Below, in pieces: positions 1 through 6,138 of a stretch of DNA of 6,681 nucleotides. The notes under the pieces are model-generated. The model had not been told where the DNA came from. It did no database searches and saw nothing but the letters and a program-made list of their open reading frames with translations. The position numbers were made by a program, and so were the translations under genes. The stretch spans positions 1 to 6,681 of the forward strand of contig WTHW01000210.1 of the NCBI GenBank assembly GCA_011526395.1, in the 5' to 3' direction. The first letter of the stretch is position 1. Each line of letters begins with the position of its first letter. This stretch comes from Alphaproteobacteria bacterium. GTDB lineage: Bacteria > Pseudomonadota > Alphaproteobacteria > Puniceispirillales > Puniceispirillaceae.

Positions 1-1080
1 ACAGCTATCGAAGATGTGATTGCAGATGCAAAAGCTGGCAAGATTTTTATTTTGGTCGATGATGAAGATAGAGAAAATGAAGGCGATCTCTGTGTAATGG
101 GAGAGCATTGCACACCTGAAGCTATCAATTTTATGGCGAAATATGGGCGAGGCCTGATTTGCCTTGCGATTACGGCAGAACGTTCAGAAAAATTAGGTTT
201 ATCCTTAATGGAACGTCGCAATGAATCACGACATCAAACAGCTTTCACAGTATCAATCGAAGCAAGAGAGGGCGTTTCAACAGGTATCTCAGCCCATGAT
301 AGGTCTCATACAGTCCTGACTGCGATTGATATAAATCGTGATGGTAGGGATATCACAACACCAGGTCATATCTTTCCTTTGATTGCCCGCGATGGTGGCA
401 CACTTGTCCGCGCAGGTCACACAGAGGCGGTGGTTGATATTTCAAGAGCGGCAGGTGGCAATCCCTCCGGCGTTATTTGCGAGATTATGAAAGACGATGG
501 TTCTATGGCACGCCTGCCTGATTTGATGCCATTTGCCAAAGAGCATAACTTAAAAATAGGCTCAATCGCTGACCTGATCGCATGGCGCCGCAAGAATGAA
601 AATATTGTCAGTCGTGTGAATGAAACAACTTTCAGCTCACATATTGGTGGTGACTGGCGAATGCTTGCTTATGAAAACCTCATCACTGGTGTAGAGCATC
701 TAGTCCTAATTAAAGGCGATATCGACCCTGATGAGCCGTTATTGGTGCGTATGCATTCATTTGATCTTATGAAAGACTTATTAGGCGAAGCCACTGGGTC
801 GAATAATGATCTGCAAAAAGCTATGCAAGCTATTTCTGATGAAGGTCGCGGCATGATCGTCATTTTACGGGAAATGGTATCAAATAATATTTCAGATATG
901 ATAACAAAGCGCTTAAAGCCTGCTGAAGTTGTCAGTGACCTTCGCGACTATGGCGTTGGCGCTCAAATACTAAAAGATCTAGATGTGGTAAAGATGGTTT
1001 TGCTATCCAACTCTCAACCAAATATTGTCGGACTCGAAGGTCATGGCTTACATGTTGAAGGTTGGCGGTCATTATCATAA
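1..1080 (+). CDS. ribB: 3,4-dihydroxy-2-butanone 4-phosphate synthase with degenerate GTP cyclohydrolase II-like domain (RibBX type), 5'-partial
   Basis: This gene makes 3,4-dihydroxy-2-butanone 4-phosphate from ribulose 5-phosphate, the four-carbon precursor of riboflavin. The reading frame is open from base 1 and the first codons (TAIED) already match the family, so the start lies upstream; the in-frame GTG at 16 is not the start. Numbering from base 1, 359 residues are present and probably only a few are missing. The RibB domain spans about 1-200: DDEDRENEGD at 20-29 (metal-binding acidic loop), TGISAHDR at 94-101, GHTEA at 139-143 and the conserved Glu at 161. Residues about 207-355 align with GTP cyclohydrolase II, including RDYGVGAQIL at 315-324 and GLEGHGL at 344-350. 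The zinc-binding cysteines and the EGRGIGL-type catalytic stretch are missing: 249-271 contains no Cys. The second domain is therefore probably not a cyclohydrolase, and a separate RibA is expected elsewhere. ribH follows after 37 bases. Confidence 0.93.
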   Translation, partial: TAIEDVIADAKAGKIFILVDDEDRENEGDLCVMGEHCTPEAINFMAKYGRGLICLAITAERSEKLGLSLMERRNESRHQTAFTVSIEAREGVSTGISAHDRSHTVLTAIDINRDGRDITTPGHIFPLIARDGGTLVRAGHTEAVVDISRAAGGNPSGVICEIMKDDGSMARLPDLMPFAKEHNLKIGSIADLIAWRRKNENIVSRVNETTFSSHIGGDWRMLAYENLITGVEHLVLIKGDIDPDEPLLVRMHSFDLMKDLLGEATGSNNDLQKAMQAISDEGRGMIVILREMVSNNISDMITKRLKPAEVVSDLRDYGVGAQILKDLDVVKMVLLSNSQPNIVGLEGHGLHVEGWRSLS

Positions 1081-1117
1081 CGCAGATAATGAAGGTTGAG
1101 AAATAAAGGGATATATT

Positions 1118-1555
1118 ATGGCAGGACATTTTCTTATTGTAGAGGCACGTTTTTACGAAGAGTTGGGTGATGCTCTTGCTGATGGTGCTATCACAGCTAT
1201 CGAGGATGCTGGCGGCACTTACGAGCGTATTGAGGTGCCTGGCGCACTTGAAATCCCGGGCGCTATTTCAATCGCAGCCAATTCATCTCATCAATTTGAT
1301 GGGTTTGTAGCATTGGGATGTGTTATCAGAGGTGAGACGAGCCACTATGATACTGTTTGCAATGAATCTGCCAGAGGCATTATGGATTTAACTCTGTCTG
1401 AAAATTTGGCAATTGGTAATGGTATAATCACTGTTGAAAATGGTGATCAGGCTTGGGCAAGAGCGCGCAAAACAGATAAAGATAAAGGCGGCGATGCAGC
1501 ACGGGCGGCAATGAATATGGCTGCGTTAAAACAAGCATTTTCAGCAGGGGCATAA
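1118..1555 (+). CDS. ribH: 6,7-dimethyl-8-ribityllumazine synthase
   Basis: Lumazine synthase condenses 5-amino-6-ribitylaminouracil with 3,4-dihydroxy-2-butanone 4-phosphate, the penultimate step to riboflavin in the cytoplasm. The 145 residues are a usual length for the family, which assembles into pentamers or icosahedra. Visible hallmarks are the substrate loop ARFYEEL at 10-16, VPGALEIPGA at 40-49, and GCVIRGETSHYD at 67-78, which holds the conserved catalytic His76. The late segment QAWARARKTDKDKGGDAA at 111-128 corresponds to the RA...NKG phosphate-binding region of the family, with Asp in place of the usual Asn before KG. The ATG is preceded by AAAGGG at 1105-1110, a reasonable ribosome binding site 7 bases away. 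It lies directly downstream of the gene making its second substrate, so co-transcription is likely. No FMN riboswitch is seen before it; one would be expected further upstream, outside the window, if it exists. Confidence 0.96.
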   Translation: MAGHFLIVEARFYEELGDALADGAITAIEDAGGTYERIEVPGALEIPGAISIAANSSHQFDGFVALGCVIRGETSHYDTVCNESARGIMDLTLSENLAIGNGIITVENGDQAWARARKTDKDKGGDAARAAMNMAALKQAFSAGA

Positions 1556-1558
1556 TTT

Positions 1559-2032
1559 ATGTCTGATGATAAAAACTTAAAGCCTGTTCCTGTTCGCAAA
1601 AGAACAGCAGCCCGTCTAGGCGCCATTCAGGTGAATTATGAAATTGGCATGACAGACAAAAATCTAAAAGATGCCATGACTCAATTTTTGACACATTATG
1701 CAAGCGATGTTGCATCTGAGATGGATGTCAAAAAAATTGATGAGGGGCATTTTAACGAACTATCTGCTCTAATGCTTGATAAGCAAACAGAATTGGATGA
1801 ATTAATTTCGCAACGCCTTGAAGACGGTTGGAGCATTGATAGGCTAGCACGTCATGAATTATCGACCTTGCGTGCAGCAATAGCTGAATTGAAGTTTATG
1901 CCTCATATTCCAGCAAAAGCTATCATTTCTGAATATGCAAGCCTGACAGATGCTTATCAGGGTGATGTGAAGTTTGTGAATGCCATAATTGACAGAATCT
2001 CAAGAAAATTGCGTATTGTTGAGATGTCTTAA
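1559..2032 (+). CDS. nusB: Transcription antitermination factor NusB
   Basis: NusB binds boxA RNA together with ribosomal protein S10 and supports antitermination, mainly on rRNA operons. The protein is 157 residues, close to or slightly longer than typical NusB because of an N-terminal extension of about 14 residues. The all-helical NusB pattern is clear: basic RKRTAARLGAIQ at 13-24 (the arginine-rich boxA-contacting start), WSIDRLARHE at 91-100, LRAAIAEL at 104-111, ISEYASLT at 123-130 and KFVNAIIDRI at 138-147. The ATG lies only 3 bases after the ribH stop, and its ribosome binding site AGGGG (1546-1550) sits inside the end of ribH, so translation is probably coupled. A ribH-nusB pair is common in proteobacteria. 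The thiL gene often found next is not here; instead a convergent gene ends 13 bases after the nusB stop. Confidence 0.95.
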   Translation: MSDDKNLKPVPVRKRTAARLGAIQVNYEIGMTDKNLKDAMTQFLTHYASDVASEMDVKKIDEGHFNELSALMLDKQTELDELISQRLEDGWSIDRLARHELSTLRAAIAELKFMPHIPAKAIISEYASLTDAYQGDVKFVNAIIDRISRKLRIVEMS

Positions 2033-2045
2033 AAGCACTCACTGA

Positions 2046-2498
2046 CTATTCATTCGCTCTGCGTTTTCTGATGTTAGAGAAGACTTGATCTATCACCCCG
2101 AAAGTCGCGCCTGGTGTCGGTGTTTTTGAGCTAAGTGTTGCGATTTCAATGCCTGTTGTCTCGTCTGTCACAACAATGTCTATGAGCAACTCATTCTCAT
2201 CAAAAATGAAAGCAAATATTTCACGGCTTGTGGTTTCTTTGCGGCCACCAGCTGGTTGCACCATATTTTGTGACACATAATATAGCTTGCTTGAATCAAA
2301 AGCGCCTTCAAAACTTGGCTTGCCAAGTGAAAATAAAATATCATTTTTGGTAGTCTCGCCCATCACGATATTTTGAAGATCATATTCGTCAATAAGGTGA
2401 CCATGAGACGATAGTCTCTCGCCACAAGAGGACAAAACCAACAGAGCAGCAATGCCAGCGATAAATGAGAAATATTTGTGTTTGAAGATATATGTCAT
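2046..2498 (-). CDS. bamE: BamE/SmpA/OmlA-family outer-membrane lipoprotein
   Basis: This is a likely outer-membrane lipoprotein of the BamE (SmpA/OmlA) family, a small accessory part of the BAM machine that inserts beta-barrel proteins. I chose the ATG at 2498, giving 150 residues. The frame can be extended to a TTG at 2549, but the added 17 residues would bury the signal peptide. From the ATG there is a textbook lipoprotein signal: basic KHK at 6-8, a hydrophobic run at about 9-22, and lipobox LSSC ending in Cys25; Gly at +2 fits outer-membrane sorting. The BamE core follows: LIDEYDLQNIVMGETTKNDI at 35-54, LGKPSFEG at 58-65, a YYVSQ strand at 73-77 and FIFDENELLIDI at 98-109. The tail is basic (RKRR). 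No clear Shine-Dalgarno precedes either start. The gene is divergent from the cytochrome chaperone gene, an arrangement common in alphaproteobacteria. The family call is firm; Bam membership is inferred. Confidence 0.87.
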   Translation of the reverse strand: MTYIFKHKYFSFIAGIAALLVLSSCGERLSSHGHLIDEYDLQNIVMGETTKNDILFSLGKPSFEGAFDSSKLYYVSQNMVQPAGGRKETTSREIFAFIFDENELLIDIVVTDETTGIEIATLSSKTPTPGATFGVIDQVFSNIRKRRANE

Positions 2499-2598
2499 TT
2501 TTTTAAGGCGTCGGTGAAAAGATGACGTTATAATTGCCGGGAAATGCAAGAGGCGTCAATCTTAATTACATAACCCTTTAAGGTTTCGAGATAATTAT
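2499..2598. promoter_or_regulatory. Divergent intergenic region with candidate promoters for bamE and the chaperone operon
   Basis: The 100 bases between the two divergent genes must hold the start signals for both. On the + strand a perfect TATAAT lies at 2529-2534, but no good -35 box sits 16-18 bases upstream. On the - strand TTGACG (complement of 2554-2559) is a good -35. The possible -10 elements are AATTAT at a spacing of 18, ATTATA at 19 and TATAAC (complement of 2527-2532) at 21, so none is both well matched and well spaced. I regard the location as certain in a general sense but the exact boxes as unproven. Confidence 0.35.
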
Positions 2599-3189
2599 AT
2601 GTCACAAGTCGGTTTTTTACAGAAGATAAAGCTTTTTTTGGGGACAAAACAAATAGATCCATTGCCAGTCACCAGAGCTGAAGCGCTATACCATACCATT
2701 TTACAGGCATCACGCAATCCTGTCCTATACGGCCAATATGGCGTGGAAGATAGCATAGATGGCCGTTTTGATTGTCTATGTTTATTTCAATCGCTTGTCA
2801 TGCGCCGCCTGACTGGTCGTCAGGAACAGCTTGGTAAGCTTAGCCAAGACCTATTCGATGCCATGTTTGCGGATATGGACATGACATTACGCGAAATGGG
2901 CGTTGGTGACATGGGGGTCGGTAAACGCGTTAAATTTATGTCTGAAGCTTATATGGGCCGTCTTGCGGCGTATGATAATGCCCTTAATCAAGATGGTAAC
3001 CAGGCGCTAGAGCAAGCTATCCAGCGCAATCTATTTCGTGATGGTGAGGTGGAAGGCCGCGTTGCTGAGCTGACTGAGGAAGTTCGTGAAATTACAAAGC
3101 GTCTTGATGAAGTAAAAGATGATGATTTCTTGGAAAAGGACATAGACTTATCGCTTTTCCAAGTCGCATCACTCGCAAGTGATAGCTAG
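2599..3189 (+). CDS. Ubiquinol-cytochrome c chaperone family protein (CBP3-like)
   Basis: This is a member of the ubiquinol-cytochrome c chaperone family, related to mitochondrial CBP3/UQCC1, which assists cytochrome b synthesis and assembly of the respiratory bc1 complex. The bacterial members are conserved in alphaproteobacteria but their role is mostly inferred from mitochondria. The 196-residue protein has the family's signature segments: YGVEDSIDGRFD at 47-58, and a long conserved run at 81-114 beginning LSQDLFDAMFADMD and continuing REMGVGDMGVGKR. The C-terminal part, about 135-178, is charged and helical-looking (EGRVAELTEEVREITKRLDE), possibly a short coiled coil. No signal peptide or membrane segment is seen, so it should be cytoplasmic or peripheral. 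The ATG is preceded by only a weak GAG (2588-2590). The DUF177 gene starts 3 bases after the stop. Confidence 0.9.
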   Translation: MSQVGFLQKIKLFLGTKQIDPLPVTRAEALYHTILQASRNPVLYGQYGVEDSIDGRFDCLCLFQSLVMRRLTGRQEQLGKLSQDLFDAMFADMDMTLREMGVGDMGVGKRVKFMSEAYMGRLAAYDNALNQDGNQALEQAIQRNLFRDGEVEGRVAELTEEVREITKRLDEVKDDDFLEKDIDLSLFQVASLASDS

Positions 3190-3192
3190 ACT

Positions 3193-3687
3193 ATGACTAT
3201 TCTGCCCGATACGATTGACCCGCAAACAGTACCTCATGGGCGTGGCCTAACCTTTAAGGGGGACATGGATAAGCAAACATGCGCTCATGTAGCAGAACGC
3301 TTTTCATTTATAGAGGTGCGCAGCGTCGCTTTTGATTTGAGCGTAAAACACATCTCAAAAGACTGCTGGCAACTAAAGGGTGCCATTTCATCTACAATTA
3401 AGCAAAGCTGTGTTGTCACAGGCGAACCAGTGCAGCAAGTGATAAAGGGCGACATATACGAACGCTTTGTTTCTAATTTTCAAGAAAATGATGAAATTGA
3501 TGTGCAAGATTCATCTGTTGAGCCTATGGAAAACGGTCTTATTCCTATCAAAGAGGCTGTTATTCAATTTATTGGTGTCGAGGCAGATCCCTATCCTCGC
3601 AAGGAAAATGCGCCAGATACGCACGAATTTGGGCCTAAAATCGAACCAGAAAACCCGTTTTCTAAGTTAAGGCAATTGAAAAAGTGA
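3193..3687 (+). CDS. DUF177 (YceD-like) protein, probable large-subunit rRNA accumulation factor
   Basis: This is a 164-residue DUF177/YceD family protein. The E. coli and plant plastid relatives have been linked to 23S rRNA accumulation, but the biochemical role is not settled. The family pattern is visible: an internal CVVTGEPV at 73-80 (matching the usual C-V-T-x-E-P-V), GLIPIKEAVIQFIGVEADPY at 115-134 followed by PRKENA, matching the conserved 'PYPR' segment, and a C-terminal NPFSKLRQLKK at 154-164. Two Cys (30 and 73) and the acidic stretch ENDEIDVQD at 98-106 are also seen. The ATG comes 3 bases after the chaperone stop with no good ribosome binding site of its own, so translational coupling is likely. 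In gammaproteobacteria yceD is followed by rpmF and then plsX; here rpmF is absent and plsX starts 46 bases later. No other function can be read from the sequence. Confidence 0.87.
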   Translation: MTILPDTIDPQTVPHGRGLTFKGDMDKQTCAHVAERFSFIEVRSVAFDLSVKHISKDCWQLKGAISSTIKQSCVVTGEPVQQVIKGDIYERFVSNFQENDEIDVQDSSVEPMENGLIPIKEAVIQFIGVEADPYPRKENAPDTHEFGPKIEPENPFSKLRQLKK

Positions 3688-3704
3688 CAACTTCTTTATA
3701 TGGT
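3676..3704 (+). promoter_or_regulatory. Candidate promoter for plsX-fabH
   Basis: TTGAAA at 3676-3681 (five of six bases of the consensus -35) is followed after 17 bases by TATGGT at 3699-3704 (four of six of the -10). An overlapping alternative -10 is TATATG at 3697-3702. Transcription would begin near 3711, leaving a leader of about 23 bases that contains the strong AGGAGA ribosome binding site. It overlaps the end of the DUF177 gene. This is pattern matching only; plsX may equally be read from the upstream promoter. Confidence 0.33.
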
Positions 3705-3726
3705 AGCATCGCAATTACAGTAGGAG

Positions 3727-3741
3727 ATGTTCTGTGAACAT
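3727..3741 (+). repeat. Perfect 6-bp inverted repeat over the plsX start codon
   Basis: ATGTTC (3727-3732) and GAACAT (3736-3741) are exact reverse complements separated by TGT. The GTG start codon of plsX (3734-3736) lies in the loop and closing pair, and the ribosome binding site ends at the left arm. In RNA this could form a small hairpin over the start; in DNA it could be an operator half-site pair. Either role is speculative, and a 6-base repeat may occur by chance. Confidence 0.35.
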
Positions 3742-4777
3742 AACGCGCTTAGCGCTAGATGCGATGGGGGGCGATAGTGCGCCTGAAATCGTAATAAAAG
3801 GCGCAGATGCGGCAAAAGCGAAAAACCCTAGTTTAGAATTTGTGTTTGTCGGGGATGCAGCGCAGATAAAACCGTTTCTCAGCCGTTCTAATAACCTTAA
3901 AAATGCCAGCATTGTGCAAGCCGACGACAAAGTCGAATCCGACGAGAATGTTAGTCAGGCAGTGCGCAAGGGTAAAAACACATCAATGTGGAAAGCCATA
4001 GAAGAGGTGAAAGAGGGGCGCTGTGATGCCGTTGTTTCAGCTGGCAATACTGGTGCCTTGATGGCAATGTCTAAATTACAACTGCGCCCCATGGAAGGGG
4101 TCACAAGGCCTGCTATCGCAACATTCTTGCCAACAGCGCAGAGACAAGTTTGTATGCTTGATTTGGGCGCTAATATCGAATGTGATGCAGAAAATTTGGT
4201 GCAGTTCGGCATTATGGGTGCTGCGTTTAGTCGCTCTATTCTTGATATTCAAACGCCTTCGATCGGTTTGCTGAATGTGGGTGAGGAAGACCAGAAAGGT
4301 CACAATTATCTGCGCGAGGCAGCTGATATTTTGTCAGATCCTTCAAATGAAATGAATTATCAAGGGTTCGTAGAGGGTACTGATATTACAAAAGGGGCAG
4401 TCGACGTTGTGGTGACTGATGGTTTTACAGGCAATGTGGCACTAAAGACGGCTGAAGGAACAGCTATATTAGTGACTGATTTGCTGAAAAAAGCTTTCAA
4501 AGAATCATTGTTAACAAGGATTGCTTATTTGCTTGCGCGTGCGGCGCTTATGCGCATGCGTAAGAGGTTAGACCCTCGTGTGCATAATGGCGCTGTGTTT
4601 CTTGGGCTAAATGGTATCGCTGTTAAATCTCACGGTGGTACAGATGCAATTGGTTATGCGAGTGCCATTAATGTCGCTGCAAGTCTTGTTGAACATGGCT
4701 TTATGCCTGATGTGCAAAAGGCATTGAAAAAATATACCTCTCAAAATCAGGCAGAGAACGCAAGGAAAGAGGCGTAG
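3734..4777 (+). CDS. plsX: Phosphate acyltransferase PlsX (acyl-ACP:phosphate transacylase)
   Basis: PlsX converts acyl-ACP and phosphate into acyl-phosphate, the acyl donor for PlsY in the first step of phosphatidic acid synthesis; it acts peripherally at the membrane. The 347 residues match the family's usual length. Hallmarks: LDAMGGDSAP at 8-17 near the start, AGNTGALMA at 103-111, GANIECDAENLVQFG at 145-159, NVGEEDQKG at 181-189, VTDGFTGNVALKTAEG at 227-242, and LDPRVHNGAVFLGLNGIAVK at 279-298 followed by SHGGTDA. I chose the GTG at 3734 because it places the LDAMGGD motif normally and has AGGAGA at 3722-3727, 6 bases upstream; the nearby ATG at 3727 is out of frame. A perfect 6-base inverted repeat covers this start. 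The stop is immediately followed by the fabH ATG, so the two are surely co-translated. Confidence 0.96.
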   Translation: MNITRLALDAMGGDSAPEIVIKGADAAKAKNPSLEFVFVGDAAQIKPFLSRSNNLKNASIVQADDKVESDENVSQAVRKGKNTSMWKAIEEVKEGRCDAVVSAGNTGALMAMSKLQLRPMEGVTRPAIATFLPTAQRQVCMLDLGANIECDAENLVQFGIMGAAFSRSILDIQTPSIGLLNVGEEDQKGHNYLREAADILSDPSNEMNYQGFVEGTDITKGAVDVVVTDGFTGNVALKTAEGTAILVTDLLKKAFKESLLTRIAYLLARAALMRMRKRLDPRVHNGAVFLGLNGIAVKSHGGTDAIGYASAINVAASLVEHGFMPDVQKALKKYTSQNQAENARKEA

Positions 4778-5752
4778 ATGTCAAATCGCATTCTCATGAC
4801 AGGTGTTGGCGCTTATTTGCCTGAGAAAATCATCACTAATTATGATCTTGCTCAATGGGTCGACACATCTGATGAGTGGATCAAACAGCGTACTGGCATT
4901 GCGCAAAGACATATGGTGGCAGATGGTGAACTTACATCTGACCTTGCCATAAACGCAGCAAATGAAGCTTTAAATCACGCTGGCGTAGCAGCAAGTGATA
5001 TTGATTTGATTGTTGTTGCGACAACAACACCTGATGATACCTTTCCATCTACAGCAACGAAAGTGCAGCATAAGCTTGGTGCCAATAAGGCTTTTGCTTT
5101 TGATGTGCAGGCTGTTTGTGCTGGTTTTGTGTATGCGCTCAGTGTCGCAGAATCCATGATGATCGCACAAAAAGCAACAAAGGCATTGGTGATTGGTGCT
5201 GAATCTTTCACAAAATTGCTTGATTGGAACGACCGTGGCACTTGTGTGTTGTTTGGTGATGGGGCAGGAGCCGTTGTGCTAGAAGCTGAAGAAGCACCAG
5301 ATAATTTTGGTATTTTGGCAAGCTCGCTTCACTCTGATGGTGCTTATCGCGATATCCTTTATGTGGATGGTGGCCCTTCAGTCAATGGCGAAGTGGGGCA
5401 TGTGCGTATGGAAGGCCAAGATGTATTCCGCCACGCTGTCGACAAGCTAGCATCAGTGATGCAAGAAGTCTTGGATCAGGCAGGCATTTCTGCTGATGAG
5501 GTTGATTGGCTTGTGCCACATCAAGCCAATATTCGAATTATCAATGGTATGCAACGGAAGTTTGGGCTTTCTTCAGAGCGCGTTGTTCGGACAGTGGATA
5601 AGCATGCAAATACGTCGGCCGCTTCCATTCCCTTGGCATTATCACAGGCTGTGCATGATGGGCGCATTCAGCCGGGTGATTTACTAGCGCTTGAAGCAAT
5701 CGGCGGCGGCCTTGCTTGGGGCGGCGCATTAGTGCGCTTTGGCAGACCATAA
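4778..5752 (+). CDS. fabH: Beta-ketoacyl-ACP synthase III (FabH)
   Basis: FabH starts type II fatty-acid synthesis by condensing acetyl-CoA with malonyl-ACP to acetoacetyl-ACP. The 324 residues fit the family (E. coli FabH is 317). The full catalytic triad is visible: Cys114 in FDVQAVCAGF (108-117), His248 in WLVPHQAN (244-251) and Asn278 in VDKHANTSAAS (273-283). The N-terminal WVDTSDEWIKQRTGI at 27-41 is the typical FabH substrate-entry signature, and the C-terminal AIGGGLAWGGALVRFG at 307-322 is the closing motif. The ATG directly abuts the plsX stop TAG (4775-4777), and AAGGAAAGAGG at 4762-4772 provides a strong ribosome binding site within plsX. The plsX-fabH order couples acyl-chain initiation to phospholipid acyl supply and is widely conserved. 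All key residues are intact, so the enzyme should be active. Confidence 0.97.
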   Translation: MSNRILMTGVGAYLPEKIITNYDLAQWVDTSDEWIKQRTGIAQRHMVADGELTSDLAINAANEALNHAGVAASDIDLIVVATTTPDDTFPSTATKVQHKLGANKAFAFDVQAVCAGFVYALSVAESMMIAQKATKALVIGAESFTKLLDWNDRGTCVLFGDGAGAVVLEAEEAPDNFGILASSLHSDGAYRDILYVDGGPSVNGEVGHVRMEGQDVFRHAVDKLASVMQEVLDQAGISADEVDWLVPHQANIRIINGMQRKFGLSSERVVRTVDKHANTSAASIPLALSQAVHDGRIQPGDLLALEAIGGGLAWGGALVRFGRP

Positions 5753-5780
5753 AATAAGATTACTCATTAATGTGATTTAT

Positions 5781-5793
5781 GCTCATCATGAGC
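5781..5793. repeat. 6-bp inverted repeat in the fabH-ihfA spacer
   Basis: GCTCAT and ATGAGC form perfect arms around a single C. There is no T-run after it, so it does not look like an intrinsic terminator. It lies 7 bases upstream of the candidate -35 box of ihfA, a position suitable for a regulator, but no known operator is recognised. A smaller palindrome, CATTAATG, lies at 5765-5772 in the same spacer. Confidence 0.3.
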
Positions 5794-5800
5794 TAAGGCA

Positions 5801-5828
5801 TTGACTTCTTTGCAAGCTTTGGTACTCT
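5801..5828 (+). promoter_or_regulatory. Candidate ihfA promoter immediately upstream of the start codon
   Basis: TTGACT at 5801-5806 matches five of six -35 bases. After 16 bases comes TACTCT (5823-5828), a weak -10 with three of six matches. Transcription would then begin at about 5834-5836, on or at the ATG of ihfA, which also lacks a Shine-Dalgarno sequence. This suggests a leaderless message but is pattern matching only. Confidence 0.33.
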
Positions 5829-5833
5829 TAAGC

Positions 5834-6127
5834 ATGACTAAAACTTTAACGCGTCAAGATATTGCTACCGCAGTGCACAATCAGCTAGGACTCTCACGAA
5901 ACGAGTCATCTGAATTGGTAGAAGCTGTATTGGAAGAGTTATGTGTTTGCTTTGAGCAAGGTGAGCAAGTAAAAATCTCCTCGTTTGGTACATTTTCTGT
6001 CTCGCAAAAGACAGCGCGCATGGGGCGCAATCCCAAAAGTGGTGAAGACGCCATCATTACCCCGCGGCGTGTTCTGTCATTTAGGCCTTCTAGCCAGATG
6101 AGAGATCGCGTGAATAGCCAGTCTTAA
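5834..6127 (+). CDS. ihfA: Integration host factor subunit alpha
   Basis: IHF-alpha pairs with IHF-beta to form a sequence-specific DNA-bending nucleoid protein used in transcription, replication and recombination. I start at the ATG at 5834 (97 residues, the family's normal size), which begins MTKTLTRQDIA as expected; the same frame can be extended to a TTG at 5801 but those 11 residues are not family-like and that TTG is better read as part of a -35 box. The HU/IHF fold is clear: N-terminal helices at 7-42, VKISSFGTFSV at 46-56, then the DNA-binding beta arm with GRNPKSGE at 64-71, where Pro67 is the intercalating proline. ITPRRVLSFRPS at 75-86 is the alpha-subunit signature and separates it from HU and IHF-beta. 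It lies after fabH and 11 bases before the merR-type gene, an order conserved in alphaproteobacteria. Confidence 0.95.
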   Translation: MTKTLTRQDIATAVHNQLGLSRNESSELVEAVLEELCVCFEQGEQVKISSFGTFSVSQKTARMGRNPKSGEDAIITPRRVLSFRPSSQMRDRVNSQS

Positions 6128-6138
6128 GGACAGCTGTT

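Noticed and set aside
16..18. GTG at 16 as the start of the ribB gene
   Set aside because: The codons upstream in the same frame (TAIED) already match the RibB N-terminus, so the gene runs in from outside the window.
1081..1117. FMN riboswitch or promoter between ribB and ribH
   Set aside because: The gap is only 37 bases, far too short for an FMN riboswitch, and no -35/-10 pair is visible.
669..1129. Two - strand open frames overlapping the end of ribB and the start of ribH
   Set aside because: They are antisense to conserved coding sequence, with no ribosome binding site or family features.
1193..1208. Near-repeat of bases 1-16 (15 of 16 identical) inside ribH
   Set aside because: Both copies encode T-A-I-E-D in unrelated helices of two different proteins in the correct frame; this looks like coincidence, not a duplication or att site.
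2499..2549. N-terminal extension of the BamE-like protein from a TTG at 2549
   Set aside because: The extra 17 residues are not family-like and would place a normal lipoprotein signal peptide internally; the ATG at 2498 gives a proper signal.
3467..3670. 67-residue open frame on the + strand inside the DUF177 gene
   Set aside because: It overlaps a well-supported gene in another frame and has a composition typical of a shadow frame.
3955..4303. Overlapping - strand open frames within plsX
   Set aside because: They are antisense to a fully conserved PlsX coding region and show no recognisable protein features.
4970..5750. Several open frames of 63-88 residues on both strands inside fabH
   Set aside because: All lie within the intact FabH frame, which has its complete catalytic triad; the alternatives are shadows.
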